From contig JAACJP010000015.1 in the NCBI GenBank assembly GCA_013368375.1, forward strand, positions 434,001-498,000: a DNA stretch of 64,000 bases, written 5' to 3'. Every line of letters begins with the position of its first letter. The first letter of the stretch is position 1. Below, piece by piece: positions 47,865-62,439 of the stretch. A model generated the notes under the pieces. That model did not search any database, was not told the DNA's origin, and saw only the letters and a program-made list of their open reading frames with translations. The stretch is from Tricholomella constricta. Its lineage: Eukaryota > Basidiomycota > Agaricomycetes > Agaricales > Lyophyllaceae. The position numbers and the translations under genes are program-made.

Positions 47865-49643
47865 GTTGTTCTGATTTACTTACGATCGAGTGACGACATA
47901 TACATGATATCTTCTGTACGACGCCATTTCTTGAATCAGTTTCTGTCCCAGCGCAATACTTAGACCCCGGACGACTTAGTTCAACAACATATACATGCAG
48001 TTGGCCAAATGACTGGTTTGCTTGCGACGGCTTGAGAATGAAAGACGATGTCATGTTACGTAGTAATTAATGGTAGGAAGCGTACATTCAGTCCGTTTAT
48101 CGCGGAATCGAATATCCAGAATGGACTTCCAGTGACCCTTCCGCAGGCCTGCACAGGAGCGTCCATATTACGATTCGCGGTCACCGAGGATAACTCTGGA
48201 CAGTGGATGTGATCCTACTCAATCGCAAGCTCTCAGGACAGCTTCGAGCCGAGAACGGAAGCGGTGGTGAGGAACCGGGGTCACTGAGGCGTGTTCTAAG
48301 AGTCGCGGCTTTTTTGCATCAAACCCTTTGTCGAAGAGAATAATCTAACAAAGAAGCGCAATATTCAGCGGACCTTTCGGATAACTCATGGTCAAAGGAA
48401 ATTTGAAGAACTCATCTGGGAGTGCAACATGTGTCCGGCTGTCTTCTCCACATTCGCGTCCTGACTGCCAAATAGGCTACAAGAGGCCAAAGGGTACGTC
48501 GGGCTCTTCGTCTTAATTTAGCAAGAAACCTAGCCCGGATGCGGGGAGATACGAGCTGGATAGAATGCCTATTGATGGATCGCATCAATGACCAGTTACA
48601 GATTTCTTGAGACTCAAGGCTATTCTTTTCGAGTACGTGAAAAGCTGTTCGGCACTGGTGACAGACAAGTCGGAAGGTGGTATACTTTTCAGCGTTCGAC
48701 ATTTCGCTATGAACGACTGTCAATGATAGTTTTTGTGAACCAAACTTGGTTCATTAACCGATGAAGTAAGAGACCTAGAAAACGGAGCACCTTTGGGTAA
48801 GTAAGCTGCAATAAGTGTGTTTCCTTGGGGGACGCACATGACCGAAAGAGTAGAGGCCACGCAGTAAAGATTGCGATAAAGTGCAAACTAATGTCGTCGG
48901 TATTGTTGCAATGACTAATGGGTTTACAGTTAATCATGGGAAGACATACAGGTACCTTGCGCGCTGCCTAAAAGCGCGTGGAAGTTGGTCCCATAATTTG
49001 ACGAGTGCGCGTTGAGGCAGAACGAGACTGTTGAAATGGAAGTGAGACAGATAAGCCCGGCGCCAGGTGTGAAAAAGAAGGAAAAGGTCCCCCATAGTCC
49101 CCACAGACTAACAATATAACCAGATCGTTAAATTGGAGTTAAGGGGAAACAACTTCTATCCCAGACATTTTTGACTGGAAAACGACCCATGGCGGAAGTG
49201 TCTGGATGAATACATGAGCCCCCAGTTTCGGCCGATAAACGATCTTGTCAGCATCGCCAATCCCCTACTCGAAGAAGTGACTCTCAGGCATCTGGATGTA
49301 AATAGCCTGTATTTTTGCCCAGAGTGGGAGAAGGAGCGAATACTCCCGAATACTTCGTAGGGTCGATGCTTACAACTAATAAAGCGAAAGGGCTTTAGAG
49401 CGGAAATTCTGGTTCTCTAGGAGAAAGAGGTTTGTCGGAAAATTGCAATAACAGTTCGCGTGTCAGCGGATTCGTTGGGACGAGGGCCAGCAGGACGTGG
49501 AATTGGAATTGGAATTAATTCGTTAAAAATTCGCGTCGAGATCATGTGATCCATCACGTTGTCCGACGCGTGTCTCAAACCTTCGGGACGCCAAATCCCA
49601 AAGTTAACTTCAACGTTGAGCAGCACCCTTATTTCCGTTTCAG
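47865..49643. other. Intergenic region
   Basis: About 1.8 kb. A minus-strand open frame at 48412-48723 is Arg-rich and unrecognised. No repeat, RNA gene or recognisable coding sequence found. Confidence 0.4.
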
Positions 49644-50896
49644 ATGTCGAATTTATCTGCTCATGCTGCCGCTCAGAACAGTTCGTGCTATCTGCATTGC
49701 CGTTCTACGGTGTTAATTTAATTCCGGTAGAACAAATCACGCTTCTTCGGGCACTCTTTGCAGAAGACCCAAAGGTGGTGAACTCCCTGGATCTGGTATT
49801 TCACCATACTCTCACAAAAAGCCCGACCTTCTAATGCGTACAACAAGGATGAGAGAACACCGCTTCATTGGGCCGCATCCTCCGGGGCCATCGATATTGC
49901 CAGGTTTCTCATCGATCAGAAATCTGAAGTGGATAAACCCGATAACAGCGGTTGGACTCCCCTACACATTGCAGGTATCTTACATCCACATTCATCAGGG
50001 TATCAGGGTTGAAAATATGTGTGAATTAGTCAGTGCAGGCCACGACGAAGTCGTGCAGGAACTCGTCGGTGCTGGTGCCGACGTAAATAGGTGTGTCACA
50101 TCAGTCCAAAGGCTATTATACTCTGAACGCGAGGGTACAGGAAGAATGACAAGGGCATTACGCCATTGTAAGCTCAGACATTTTCTTCCACCGGCGGTTC
50201 AAATTCAACCCCAGGCTTCTGTGGACCTCTAGGCATTATGCCGCGTCGAAATCCCGTATAGACGTATGCCATCAGACTGTAAACAGGCCAACCGTCCATG
50301 CTGACGGTTATGCTTCAGATTGGCAGGCTCCTAATTTCTAGGGGCGCAGACGTACGCCTCATTAAATTGCTTACGACCCCGAGGAGTTCTCAATGTCCCT
50401 CGCAGATCAACGCGAAAGACAAAGCTAGCCAAGTGCCTCTGTACGCGCCCCATACTTCTCTTCGCCTCTTGTACTCCTGATATCTAACAATCCAAGCCAC
50501 CGAGCGGCAACAACCGGTTCAGTTGGCTTTATTCGACTTTTATTGGACTCCTCTACCCCTGGAGCCACCAAAATCCGGCTAAATACGGCAGATCGTATCG
50601 GTGAATATTTCTCCTACTCTCGCTTTCGTAGCGCTGACATTCTTATCAGGAAATACTCCTTTGCATCTCGCGATGGACTCGGCCCACGCCGAGGCAGCCG
50701 TGCTTCTCATCAACGCAGGCGCAGACCGTGGCCGCGTGAGTTTCTCCAACTGAGTATCCAAGCCGCTGTGCCATTGACGTTCCCTTATCTTAAGCTTAAC
50801 CAGGAAGGGGAAGCGCCGGAGGATGTCCCAGGCGTTGGTGGCTCAGAACAGAAGCAAGCAAGACAGCATGTGATCGATTCGTGTGGTAAACCGTGA
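49644..50896 (+). CDS. NAS6: Gankyrin-like ankyrin protein, proteasome assembly chaperone
   Basis: Eleven exons (49644-49680, 49731-49795, 49848-49974, 50030-50090, 50141-50167, 50233-50263, 50319-50351, 50406-50440, 50497-50600, 50650-50735, 50795-50896) join to 708 nt, 235 residues, the usual size. NAS6/PSMD10 is a stack of seven ankyrin repeats that binds the C-terminal domain of the RPT3 ATPase during 19S base assembly. Repeats seen: RTPLHWAASSGAIDIARFLI, GWTPLHIAVSAGHDEVVQEL, GITPLHYAASKSRIDIGRLL, VPLHRAATTGSVGFIRLLLD, NTPLHLAMDSAHAEAAVLLI. Exons are very small (27 to 127 nt), and the joins were fixed by the ankyrin consensus. No frame defects. Confidence 0.93.
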
Positions 50897-51565
50897 TGAA
50901 CCCTTTCCCTTTCCCCACTGTCATCGGATATAATTATGCTGGATATCTAACTTGGAAACTCTGGTTCATTCGAGCTCGCTGCCTGAATATTCTCCTTCGA
51001 TCGAGGATGCGCTCTTCCACACCTAGTCAGACAATGAATGACTGTCCCCTACACGTTTCAAAGCCTTCAGTTTCTGCTGTTGCTTTCCAGTCTCCAGTGA
51101 ACTTAGGTTGCTGGAGTAATTTGGGCATGGTTGTCGGGCGCCTTGCCCGATCGACACCTCAAGCCTTTGCCGACAGCGCGGTCGTTCGAACCATGGTCGT
51201 GCTGTTCATTCTCCATTTTTCACTCCTTTTTTATCTTCATCGATGACTGTGGGCTCATTCTCTGTCTGCAATGCCTGTTGTAGCACAGCCAGACTCGCAT
51301 CCATCAAGGGCTATCGGCCATGTGCATCCCTGATTTTCTGAAACTCGTTTGGGGCCAATGATATCAACCATCAATTCGGCAAGGAACTTCTTATAAGGGA
51401 TCCCACCGCGTTGTAGTTCTGTAAGCTAGCCTTCACCCCCCTCACTCACCGCGCAAGCTTGGTCTTGTGTGTCTCCGCGCCCTTCCTACAACCTCCCCAC
51501 TCTCTTCCAGGCGAAGAAAGATTTGATATTCATCTAATCTACCTCAAACCCTCCATACCGTCATC
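50897..51565. other. Intergenic region
   Basis: No supported gene. An open frame continues for a short way past the NAS6 stop without features. The last 100 bases are C/T-rich and precede the small secreted peptide gene. Confidence 0.45.
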
Positions 51566-51784
51566 ATGCGTTTCACATTCACCACCGCTGCCATCGTCGT
51601 TCTCGGTGCCACCGCGTTCTCTGGTGCCGCCGTCATTCCTCGCGCCAATGTCGACATAGGGTTGGAGACCCGCTACTACCGGGGTGGGCACTATGCCCGT
51701 GAGGTCCCTGCCACGCGCACTCCCCAGGTTGCCAATCGGCGTATTCATCCAAGAGATTTTCGCATGATGAGATCTATTGTTTAG
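51566..51784 (+). CDS. Small secreted Arg-rich peptide
   Basis: A single-exon frame of 72 residues. Residues 1-21 are a good signal peptide: MRFTFTTAAIVVLGATAFSG, cleavage probably after SGA. The mature part is short and Arg-rich, with no Cys, and includes IPRANVDIG, a YYRGGHYAREVP stretch and a C-terminal RIHPRDFRMMRSIV. There is no dibasic KR site and no CaaX ending, so it is not an obvious mating pheromone. The C/T-rich leader directly before the ATG is typical of a fungal promoter and supports expression. No relative recognised; it could be an effector-like or antimicrobial peptide, but nothing in the sequence shows that. Confidence 0.6.
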   Translation: MRFTFTTAAIVVLGATAFSGAAVIPRANVDIGLETRYYRGGHYAREVPATRTPQVANRRIHPRDFRMMRSIV

Positions 51785-52536
51785 GAAATTCAAGTATGTC
51801 TTTTGTTTTTGTTTTTGCTTATGCCAGTCTCATCTTTCATCAATAGCTCCGGTTCATTGATGATGAGGATTCATGGTGGAGAACACAACCTTGTTGGAGG
51901 AGGCCAAATAGGAGTTGAGGAGCTTACACCATGTGTACTGTGATTGATGCTGTCGTGGTCAAATTGAAGCATCTTTTTCTTGGTTCATAGAATCAGAGCA
52001 CCGTACATGATCATCTCATGAGGTACTGTGGGACGCGGAGATTGAGCGTCGGACAGAATCATCGCAAAATCAGACTGTTGCTCGCATTGCTTTATTGTCA
52101 GGAAACCACAGATTTCGACTTACTGCCACAACTTGACTGACCAACATCAATCTTTCCCCATGCCCCATCCTATTCTACGGCTGCCAGATGTGCTTTGCGG
52201 TATTGGCTTCTCTGTTTATGCTAGAGAGAATCATTTCTCCATACTCTACTGATATCGCTTCCCCAGGAGCTGTTTCTCTTGAACTTAAAGAAGTCCATCA
52301 TGATCTCGTGACGGACCTTGGCAAGGGTTCGAAACAGTAGAACCGCTTTCACCTTGCTCTCACCACTGTCAGTTTCTCCCAGGTTTTTCCATCCGGTGCT
52401 TTTACGACCCAGAGGCTCTGTCAGACTTTACCGGCCGTTCTTTCTCTTCGAGAACGCCTTTCACATGTATTTCTGATATCTGCCTATAAATTTCTCCCTC
52501 ATGTTCTAGCATCTGAACAAGATCTTTTCACCCACC
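51785..52536. other. Intergenic region
   Basis: Terminator of the small peptide gene and promoter of the carboxylesterase. No coding frame supported. Confidence 0.45.
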
Positions 52537-54636
52537 ATGTGGCTCTCTGTGTCTTTTGTCGTATTCGCGAGCTTATTTCTCAGTGGCTATACTCAAAAGC
52601 TCGCCAATCCGATCATCGACGCTGGATATGCGAAATACCTGGGGAATCGAACCTTTCCGAACACTGTCGCCTATCTCGGTATTCCATATGCCGAGCCGCC
52701 ATTGGGTGAACGAAGGTTCCGCGCTCCTTTGCCGCTAAATACGGCACGAATATCTCGTCCAAAGGAGCAGTGATCGATGCAACAAAGTATCCCGCACTTT
52801 GTATCCAAGGTACCATTGGTGGTAAGTCACTGTCGCCAGGACTGGTGTCTCTCTAAGCGTGACTGTAGCTGGGGACGCTGGCGGTGCTGGAAGTGAAGAC
52901 TGCCTCAAAGTCAACATCTATACGCCTGCTAGCGCCAAGGAGGGGAGCAACCGTAAGTTTAGCCTCTGAGATAAGGGCAATCATCCTCAGTATTGTTTCC
53001 AGTTCCCGTTCTGGTCTATATACACGGTGGAGGTGCGTCAATCACTTCATATATCTATACTTTCGAACTAATGAAATCAAAGGTTACATCTTCGGGAATC
53101 CGGCTAATTGGCCCTTTGACCACTGGGTCCATCAAAGCCCCAATGTCGTCATTGTATCCGTTTACTACCGCCTCTCCTCTTTTGGATTCTTAGCGACACC
53201 AGAGTTCAGCGATCCGAGAGTTGGCGACTTCAACGCCGGCTTTCAAGATCAAATAGAAGCTTTGAAATGGGTTAAAAGCCACATTTCGAAATTTGGTGGA
53301 AATCCAAAGAAGGTCACCATCAACGGTGAAAGTGCAGGAGGAAGTTCTGTCGAACTTCACCTCGTCGCAAAGAAGAGCGAAAAATTGTTCTCTGGTGCCA
53401 TTGCCCAGAGCGTATATAGGTCCCCTCTGCCGACACCCGAACAACAAATGGTAGGCCCTGACTTGCCGCTGCCATCCGTCCACCATTGACCGGATGACTA
53501 GCCTTTGTTCCAATTCTACTCTGAAAGAGCTGGTTGCGGATCGGGACCAACATCCGCACAGCTGGTTTGCTTGAGATCTGCCAGTGTCAGCGCTTTGGCC
53601 AGGGCGCAGGATGCTGGTAGCTCATCTGCATTGTACGTACGCACGCCCACCCATTTTGCATGACAGAATTTTATCCTGTCATCAGCACCGGTTCCTTATA
53701 CAAGACCTTCCGCCCCGTTGTGGATGGAAAACTCTTGACAGAGTATCCGACCCAATCCGTTACGTCCGGAAACTTCGCATCTGTACCCCTCATCGTCGGG
53801 TATGTTCTGATGCACATGAACTACCTTTGGGAGAAGCTTACTCTTTAGTTTATAGTGCAACGACTAACGAGACACTCTCTGGTGGGAGCGATCTAGCTGC
53901 GGCTTTGACACGGTTTTGCCCATCCCTCACCGCCGCTGATATCAACGAAATCTCAGAGGTATGGGTATGCTTGTTTCTTCAGAGAGGAAATCGAATTGAC
54001 TCACAGTAACAAGGCTTATCCTCCGAAAGAATTCTCGTCGGATGCACTCCGTATGCAAACAACTACGGGCGATGTCACCGTCAGATGTGCTGTAAGTTGC
54101 AGCCTTTATCTCATTCGTTCATTCAGATTCCATTCCACTTCGTGCAGCGCACAATCATGGGAAGCGCATTCTCGAAGCGGGTCCCCGCTTGGACTTATCG
54201 TTATAACCAACGGAATCCCACTTCGGCAGGGTCCGCTGTAGGCCATGCCGCGGAAAACTGGATGATGTTCCTCGGCACAAATACAGGGTACGTTCCCAAG
54301 ATCTTTCAAATGATCCTTCCATGAATGACTATGACTCGCAATAGACTAAACGGATCCACGACTTTCACACCATTGAGCCCCGTTGAGACATCTTTCGCGG
54401 AAGAGCTGATTGCGTACTGGCTGTCTTTTGTGCGAGCGGGAAATCCGAACACGCATAGGCTTGCTCGATCACCCGTCTGGCCATCGTACAATGAGAAGCA
54501 TAGGTCTCGCATCGTTTTGCAGCAGGCGTCGGCGAATTCGATCACGACTAGCGGGAGCTTTGTTGAGGAGGAGGTAGATCCGGAAACCCGCCGTTGCAAC
54601 GTGATCGCAAATCAGGTCGCTCACCAACAAAACTGA
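52537..54636 (+). CDS. Secreted type-B carboxylesterase with apparent frameshift
   Basis: Ten exons (52537-52821, 52869-52952, 53003-53032, 53083-53450, 53502-53616, 53667-53799, 53856-53958, 54014-54091, 54148-54287, 54345-54636) would code about 540 residues. Type-B carboxylesterases/lipases hydrolyse ester bonds with a Ser-Glu-His triad. Seen: signal peptide MWLSVSFVVFASLFLSGYTQ, YLGIPYAEPPLGERRFRAPL, EDCLKVNIYTP, VLVYIHGGGYIFGNP, nucleophile NGESAGGSS, and a late His in AVGHAAENWMMF. In exon 1 the frame that gives RFRAPLPLNTARI hits a stop at 52771, while SSKGAVIDATKYPALCIQG continues in a different frame. One base appears to be missing between about 52741 and 52760. All other joints are consistent. 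A young pseudogene or a sequence error are the alternatives. Confidence 0.83.
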
Positions 54637-55373
54637 ATCTGGCTGAAATGTATAAGTATCGAGTATATTGTCAAGCACAAGTAAAGTACGGTCTTTCGAA
54701 GTTTTCCGGGTGGAATTCGATCATTTTCGAATTCAGCCATGTGCGTAGAAAGGAATCATGGTAAAGAGAAAACAATAAAGACTCTAGTGCATAGGGGCGA
54801 TTCAGGTCAATAATGTACATCTGGAAACGTCCCATGCGTAGCAAAGTGATATTGAGCTGTGGAGCCCTGGACGTCCCGAGTCAAAACACGGAACAGTAGA
54901 ACAACGCGTGCCATCATCGAGATCAACTTTAAAAACGGTCACTAAGCGCAAGCCATCGCCAGTCATGCGCGCGAACAAAATAACTCTACAGTGTTAATTA
55001 ACACGAGCAAAAGCCGTCCCCAGGCACCTATTTCAACGAGGACAACTACTAGCACTACCGTTTATTAAATCATATCCAGCGCCTCTTTTAGAGGACAAGA
55101 CCTTTGTCGCTATTAATAAATATCTTCCTACTTGCCTTACATCCACCCCAGAATTTTTCCCCCGGTGCTCCGCCCAGAACGGTCGCGGTGGCGTCAGATC
55201 AACGTGGCGCTCTTTAGTACGCGTTGTTGACATCTGTTTGCGAACGTCATCCGTGTGGGGTCGCACCTGTGTGTACACCCGACACCAATGAATGAGGCCA
55301 GCTAACGAAATTTGAAGACTCGGAATTTTTAACAAAAATGGTGGGCGGCATGGCTTAATCACGAAACCAACCA
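54637..55373. other. Intergenic region
   Basis: No gene supported. A minus-strand open stretch at 55033-55374 lacks an ATG and has no recognised content. Confidence 0.45.
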
Positions 55374-56767
55374 ATGCATTCAGGGTAAGTCATTTCGTGG
55401 CCCATGTCAGCCTCCTCTAAAGAAGTATTAACTGCCCCTATAGCAAATCACCCACCCCATCTCTTTCTTCCACTCTGTCATTGGACACTTCCGAAGCATC
55501 CTCTGAATCTTCAATGCATGAACCCTTCTCCGATAGTACCAAAATGAAGATCCGTTCGGTCTGCCACAACCGATGCGTGATCTGCTTAAGAAGGCTTGGT
55601 ATTACGGGCCAGTGTGCTCACATCTTGGATGCGGCGGACCAGGGTGGGGGCAATATGGTGAGTAATCGTTTGCCATGGGAGAGGTACCAAGATCTCAATT
55701 GTATATAGGTGGACTATGGCACCGCCATTGGCATCCTTGCACCGAACTACAAACGATCTACTGCAGAGAACGGCATATTCTGTGAGTTATAAAGCCCTCT
55801 AGCTCCTTAAAAAATGACAATTAAGCAAATATACCAGTCTGTTCTTCATGCCACCAGGACCTATTTATGCCCAAACATGTAATCCTCTCCCCACATCGTG
55901 AGGTGTTGCGATATCTCATCGAGTTCATCCGAGCGAGGAATTCAAGACCTGTCCATGAGGTATCGATATCTCTTAACTCAGCTGCTACATCCCTGACGCA
56001 AACCCTGCGATATAGGTCCTCCATTCCCTGGTCTCCTCTCCAGCCCCGTATCCTGACTTTGTCATCCCTGATCCTCAGGCCGTCCTACCTTTTCTGGGCC
56101 TTTACACGCTCATTGCCTTAGAGCCCCGCAAGCTAGAAAACGTGGATTTCCATGTATACATGGAAGCCGAAGTATCTGAACTCAGCGATGGACATTGGGC
56201 AACTATCCCATCTAATGTAACTCCCATTTCACCGACCACCGCCCGGATCTATGACGCGACGTCTCTTCCTCCCGCCAACCACAACCCAGGTTGTGACATC
56301 CAACTATCTGACATGCCAGATAACGAACCACGCTATTGGCGGGTGCCGACTGAAATTTCTCCAATTCTTACATACCTCTTATATTCCGTCGCCAACCTTA
56401 GTGGAAGCAACACCGAAGAGGTGCGACTCGCAATTGAACTTCATAGCCTGCTAGCTCTGCGATCCCTCGAGATTCAAGGCTCACTCAGCGGTCCAGATGT
56501 TAGAGGTGGGAGCCCAGATGTTGGAAATAAGCGAGGACATGACAGGCATCCAGGCGGTTCAGTTCCTCGCAAGCGGAGACGTCGCACCACATCGCATCTT
56601 TCCGAGGGGGATGATAGTTCAGTCCAAAGTGGTGAGTCGTTACTATTCTCATATCAATTTCTCTCCCTAACCGAATTGGTTGCGTAACCCCAGATGAACT
56701 ACGATTCAGTAGTGAAATGACTAGCCACGAAATTATATTTGCTGCACGGGGTATTATACTCTACTGA
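55374..56767 (+). CDS. HNH-endonuclease-domain protein
   Basis: Six exons (55374-55384, 55444-55657, 55709-55781, 55838-55959, 56016-56631, 56694-56767) join to 1110 nt, 369 residues; the first exon is only 11 nt. Residues about 35-115 form an HNH-type fold: RSVCHNRCVICLRRL, GQCAHILDAA, GTAIGILAPNYKRSTAENGI, then FCSSCHQDLF. These supply the paired Cys, the His of the AHI box, the Asn and the final Cys/His. Many Agaricomycetes carry single-gene HNH proteins of unknown role; DNA cleavage is a family inference and is not shown. The following region is a long, non-repetitive domain (YPDFVIPDPQAVLPFLGLYT) and a basic nuclear-signal-like stretch (VPRKRRRRTTS). The last exon is less certain. Confidence 0.83.
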
Positions 56768-57203
56768 ACCTAGCGGTTTATCGTTTGTCGCATGTAGACA
56801 GTTCACCCGCCGTTAATTATGTTTAGAACGGATAGATGTCCATATTCAAGGTATGGTATACTCTCTCCTCTTCTTTGAACATTCGGCAGGCAAATCATTT
56901 CTCGAAATGATTTATACTGAGAGCGATGAGTAGGCTCAAGAACGAGCCAGAACGCGCTACTCACAAAGGATGCGGTCTTCAGGATGGGTGGATTGTTTAT
57001 CAAGGTCGATCAAACCAAACATCAGAATTTTTCTCCGCCAATATCGAGCAGCGTCTTGGATCCTTGACAGAAAGGTCAAGCAAGATCTGAGCAAGATACT
57101 ATACTTCTGTCTCAATGGAAGTGTCTGTGCGTTTTTATATCATTGATTGTGATCAACTCGTTTACAAAGCAGCAGACAGGGTTCAAATGTTTTGAACCGC
57201 TCG
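56768..57203. other. Upstream region of RIX7, may contain missed exons
   Basis: The RIX7 homologue lacks its usual N-terminal domain in the called model. Here an open stretch at about 57008-57145 reads AASWILDRKVKQDLSKILYF, which could be part of an exon, but no splice chain to 57204 was established. Confidence 0.4.
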
Positions 57204-59782
<2,579 letters not shown>

Positions 59783-60101
59783 TACAGCTCGTTGGCGAAT
59801 CAATGCATCCATTATCCACTCGGTATGACAAGAACAATGACCTTGGCCGTTGCGAGGAACTATGCCTCTCAGACTTGATAATCTTAGCATTGTTAAATTT
59901 AAAGACGCCGTAGCCCGAAGATGATGCATCGTTCCAGTGCAGGTCAGACTGTATGACAGGACGAGCCATTGTTGTGGCGTAGAGAACGTGCGAGGCTCTA
60001 CCGGGATGAGCTATGCACAGACTATATTTGGGCTTGTCAAGCGAGAAGCATGACCCAAAAGGTCCCGGTTGTCCGAAAGTAACGTAGCCTATGTTGCGGA
60101 T
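59783..60101. other. Intergenic region between convergent genes
   Basis: 3' flanks of RIX7 and PPE1. No feature seen. Confidence 0.5.
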
Positions 60102-61633
60102 CTAAGCATCTCCAACCTTCTTCACGCCCACAATGACGCGGTCATTGCGTCTCCAGAATTCTACCATTATCTCAGCGAGCCTCGTCGGATCGTCCTGACA
60201 AACATTAGACAGGACCCACTGAAAAATATGACGGAAGAGAAGATAGGTACCTCCTGCAGCATGTGGCCGACACCAGGTACTACGGCCATCTGGAACTTAC
60301 CCTGCATCTGCCCAATCATGAGCTCATTATCAAGGCGATCGGTTCCCGCCAGGACGAGCAAGCGCGCGGTGCGCGCTTGCAGGAAAGTGCTGGACAGCCC
60401 TTTGAACCAACCTACACCCATCAGTGAGTGGGTATTTTGGGAAATACGATCGTGCATGCATCATACTCATCCAATAAGGCGCCGTCGAGCGCAGGGGGGT
60501 GTGCCATGTGTATGGCAGCACCCCCTTTGGATCTGGAACGATGATTGACGGGACGGAGACACGGGCGGAATGGGCATTCCGGATGGTATTCGTAGAGACG
60601 CTGGCAGAGGTCACGAACGGGAGCAGAATAGGAGTTTGGCCAACTTACTGCCATTCGATCGCGTCTTCTATACTGCTGAACCCGTCGGGCCGTGCATTGA
60701 GCAGAGTGTGCATGTGAGGTAGGGCCTCGACCGCAGAGCCTAGCCGAAGGTGTTTTGAAGTGTAGGGAAGCTCAGAAGACGAAGGAAAGCGAGTACTCAC
60801 CCTCTACGACATCTAGGACGGCCACACCAGTGACTCTATACTCACGGCCGAGCAGTATTGAGCAGCAACGAACAACTACTGAGCCACCCATACTGTGGCC
60901 GATAAGCTAACATGCCAAGGTCAGTCAATAGGTTTCTCCAAAAGGTCAAGCATTACCAGTAATGAGGGTGCAATCGCGGGATCGGGGAATACGCTTTGTA
61001 TCACTTCAATGAGATCAGCAGTGAGGATGTCTATCGACAAGTCTTCGTCCGGTTTCTCAGATGTAGAAGTTGTTTTCCCTGACGGATCGAGAAGTTCGTA
61101 AGGCCCAACAGGCTTTTTGCAGATTTATATCTACTTGCCGTGCCGACGAGCGTCCACAGCAAGAACACCGCATTCACCCTTGGTCATGTCTGCAATTTCC
61201 TTCGCGAAACATGCAAATGTAAGTCCTGAGTACCCGGCGCCGTGGTGGCAGATCATAACTGTCCCATCTGCAAACGCCGGTGGGGTGTAATAGACACGAC
61301 AATCAAGTGAACGCGATGCGACAGAGACCTGAACAGCCTCTGTAAAGAACGAAGCAGCGGAGATGGGTGCAAAGTTGGGATTGGGGGCGCGTGGTGCCCG
61401 TGGATGTCGTGCCGGCCTTTGATTGTGCACGCGATTAAACATCAACACAACAGGCCTGAGACTCAGGAGAAGGGAACTTGCATGGCTGGAGGCCCCATAC
61501 CGTTACCAGGCAACGATCCAATAGAATCCGCTGCTTCTTCGCTCTCGTCATCCTCTTCGTCGTCGTTGCTGGGTGGTAGATCTGGGAGTTTGGATATGCG
61601 CGCACTGAGCGCCGACCGATAGAGATCAGACAT
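60102..61633 (-). CDS. PPE1: Protein phosphatase methylesterase 1
   Basis: Eight exons on the minus strand, low to high: 60102-60194, 60251-60411, 60467-60600, 60649-60739, 60801-60906, 60957-61078, 61139-61416, 61482-61633. They join to 1137 nt, 378 residues, the usual PPME1 length. The enzyme removes the C-terminal methyl ester from the PP2A catalytic subunit and so controls holoenzyme assembly. Seen: [37 protein letters not shown], nucleophile [31 protein letters not shown] and catalytic His in [11 protein letters not shown]. Introns 61079-61138 and 61417-61481 start with GC in a perfect GCAAGT context, and only these choices keep RRHGKT and the N-terminal frame. It is convergent with RIX7. 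Confidence 0.94.
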
Positions 61634-62439
61634 GAGTTGGAAGAGGTCTCGATGATATTTCAATGGGAATATAAAGGCTGAGGACGATGATATGTTTCGA
61701 GAGTTCCTCGGTGTGGATGTTTGCAGTATGTTCGACACAAACCCATGTTTGATCAATTTCGAGATCGACTCTGGTTCACTCGAACCGACTATCATTGCCT
61801 TCTGCAACGCCTGCACGCAGACTACCAGCTGCAGATACATTAAATCTCCATTCGAAATTCATCTCTAAGTCTAACGAAACTAGGAAGAAAATGCGGATCG
61901 TTGGATGGGGAGACCATAATCTCGGCGATATCATCATTTGAGCTCAATGCGTTAACGCCGGTTGGAGACGTTCCTGACGTTGGCCTTGTCTTTCACGCCA
62001 TTTATACACATTATAATCTGCGGGCGATGGTGGATGCATGGTGCGTTCGAATCTCGTCAAACACATCAGTTACCGGATAAGCAGCCCAGTTTAGAGGAAA
62101 TGGCTGGCAGATACGATTGCTGATACTCTTTCAAGTTAGGCGTCGCGAAGAGCTCTGAATGTTGAGCGCGATAGTTAGCCAAATTACGTCCCAAGAGAAG
62201 TTCGTCCGAACAACACAAGAGGTTTTGGTGCTGCCTATCGTTCATGAAAGGACTTCAGGATAAATTGCCTCTGGGCTATGTTAAACTCGTACACGCGCCT
62301 TGACGCTTGCCGGATGCGCGATCAATGTCAAATTCTGCGAACATGTGATTTTTTGTGGTAATCAACCGGGGTTCGTGAATCAGGTCTGTGGGGGAACCTT
62401 AGGGCGCCGTCTGGGGAAAGTTCTTTCCTTAGTACCAAC
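61634..62439. other. Divergent promoter region
   Basis: Lies between PPE1 (leftward) and the DUF829 gene (rightward). The PPE1 frame stays open upstream of its ATG for about 200 bp without another Met that improves the model. A tRNA B-box-like TTCGAATC at 62045 has no matching A-box or cloverleaf. No gene. Confidence 0.5.

Noticed and set aside
51566..51784. Mating pheromone precursor
   Set aside because: No C-terminal CaaX box, and a secretory signal peptide is present, which basidiomycete pheromone precursors lack.
62030..62070. tRNA B-box-like TTCGAATC
   Set aside because: No A-box, acceptor stem or cloverleaf could be folded around it.
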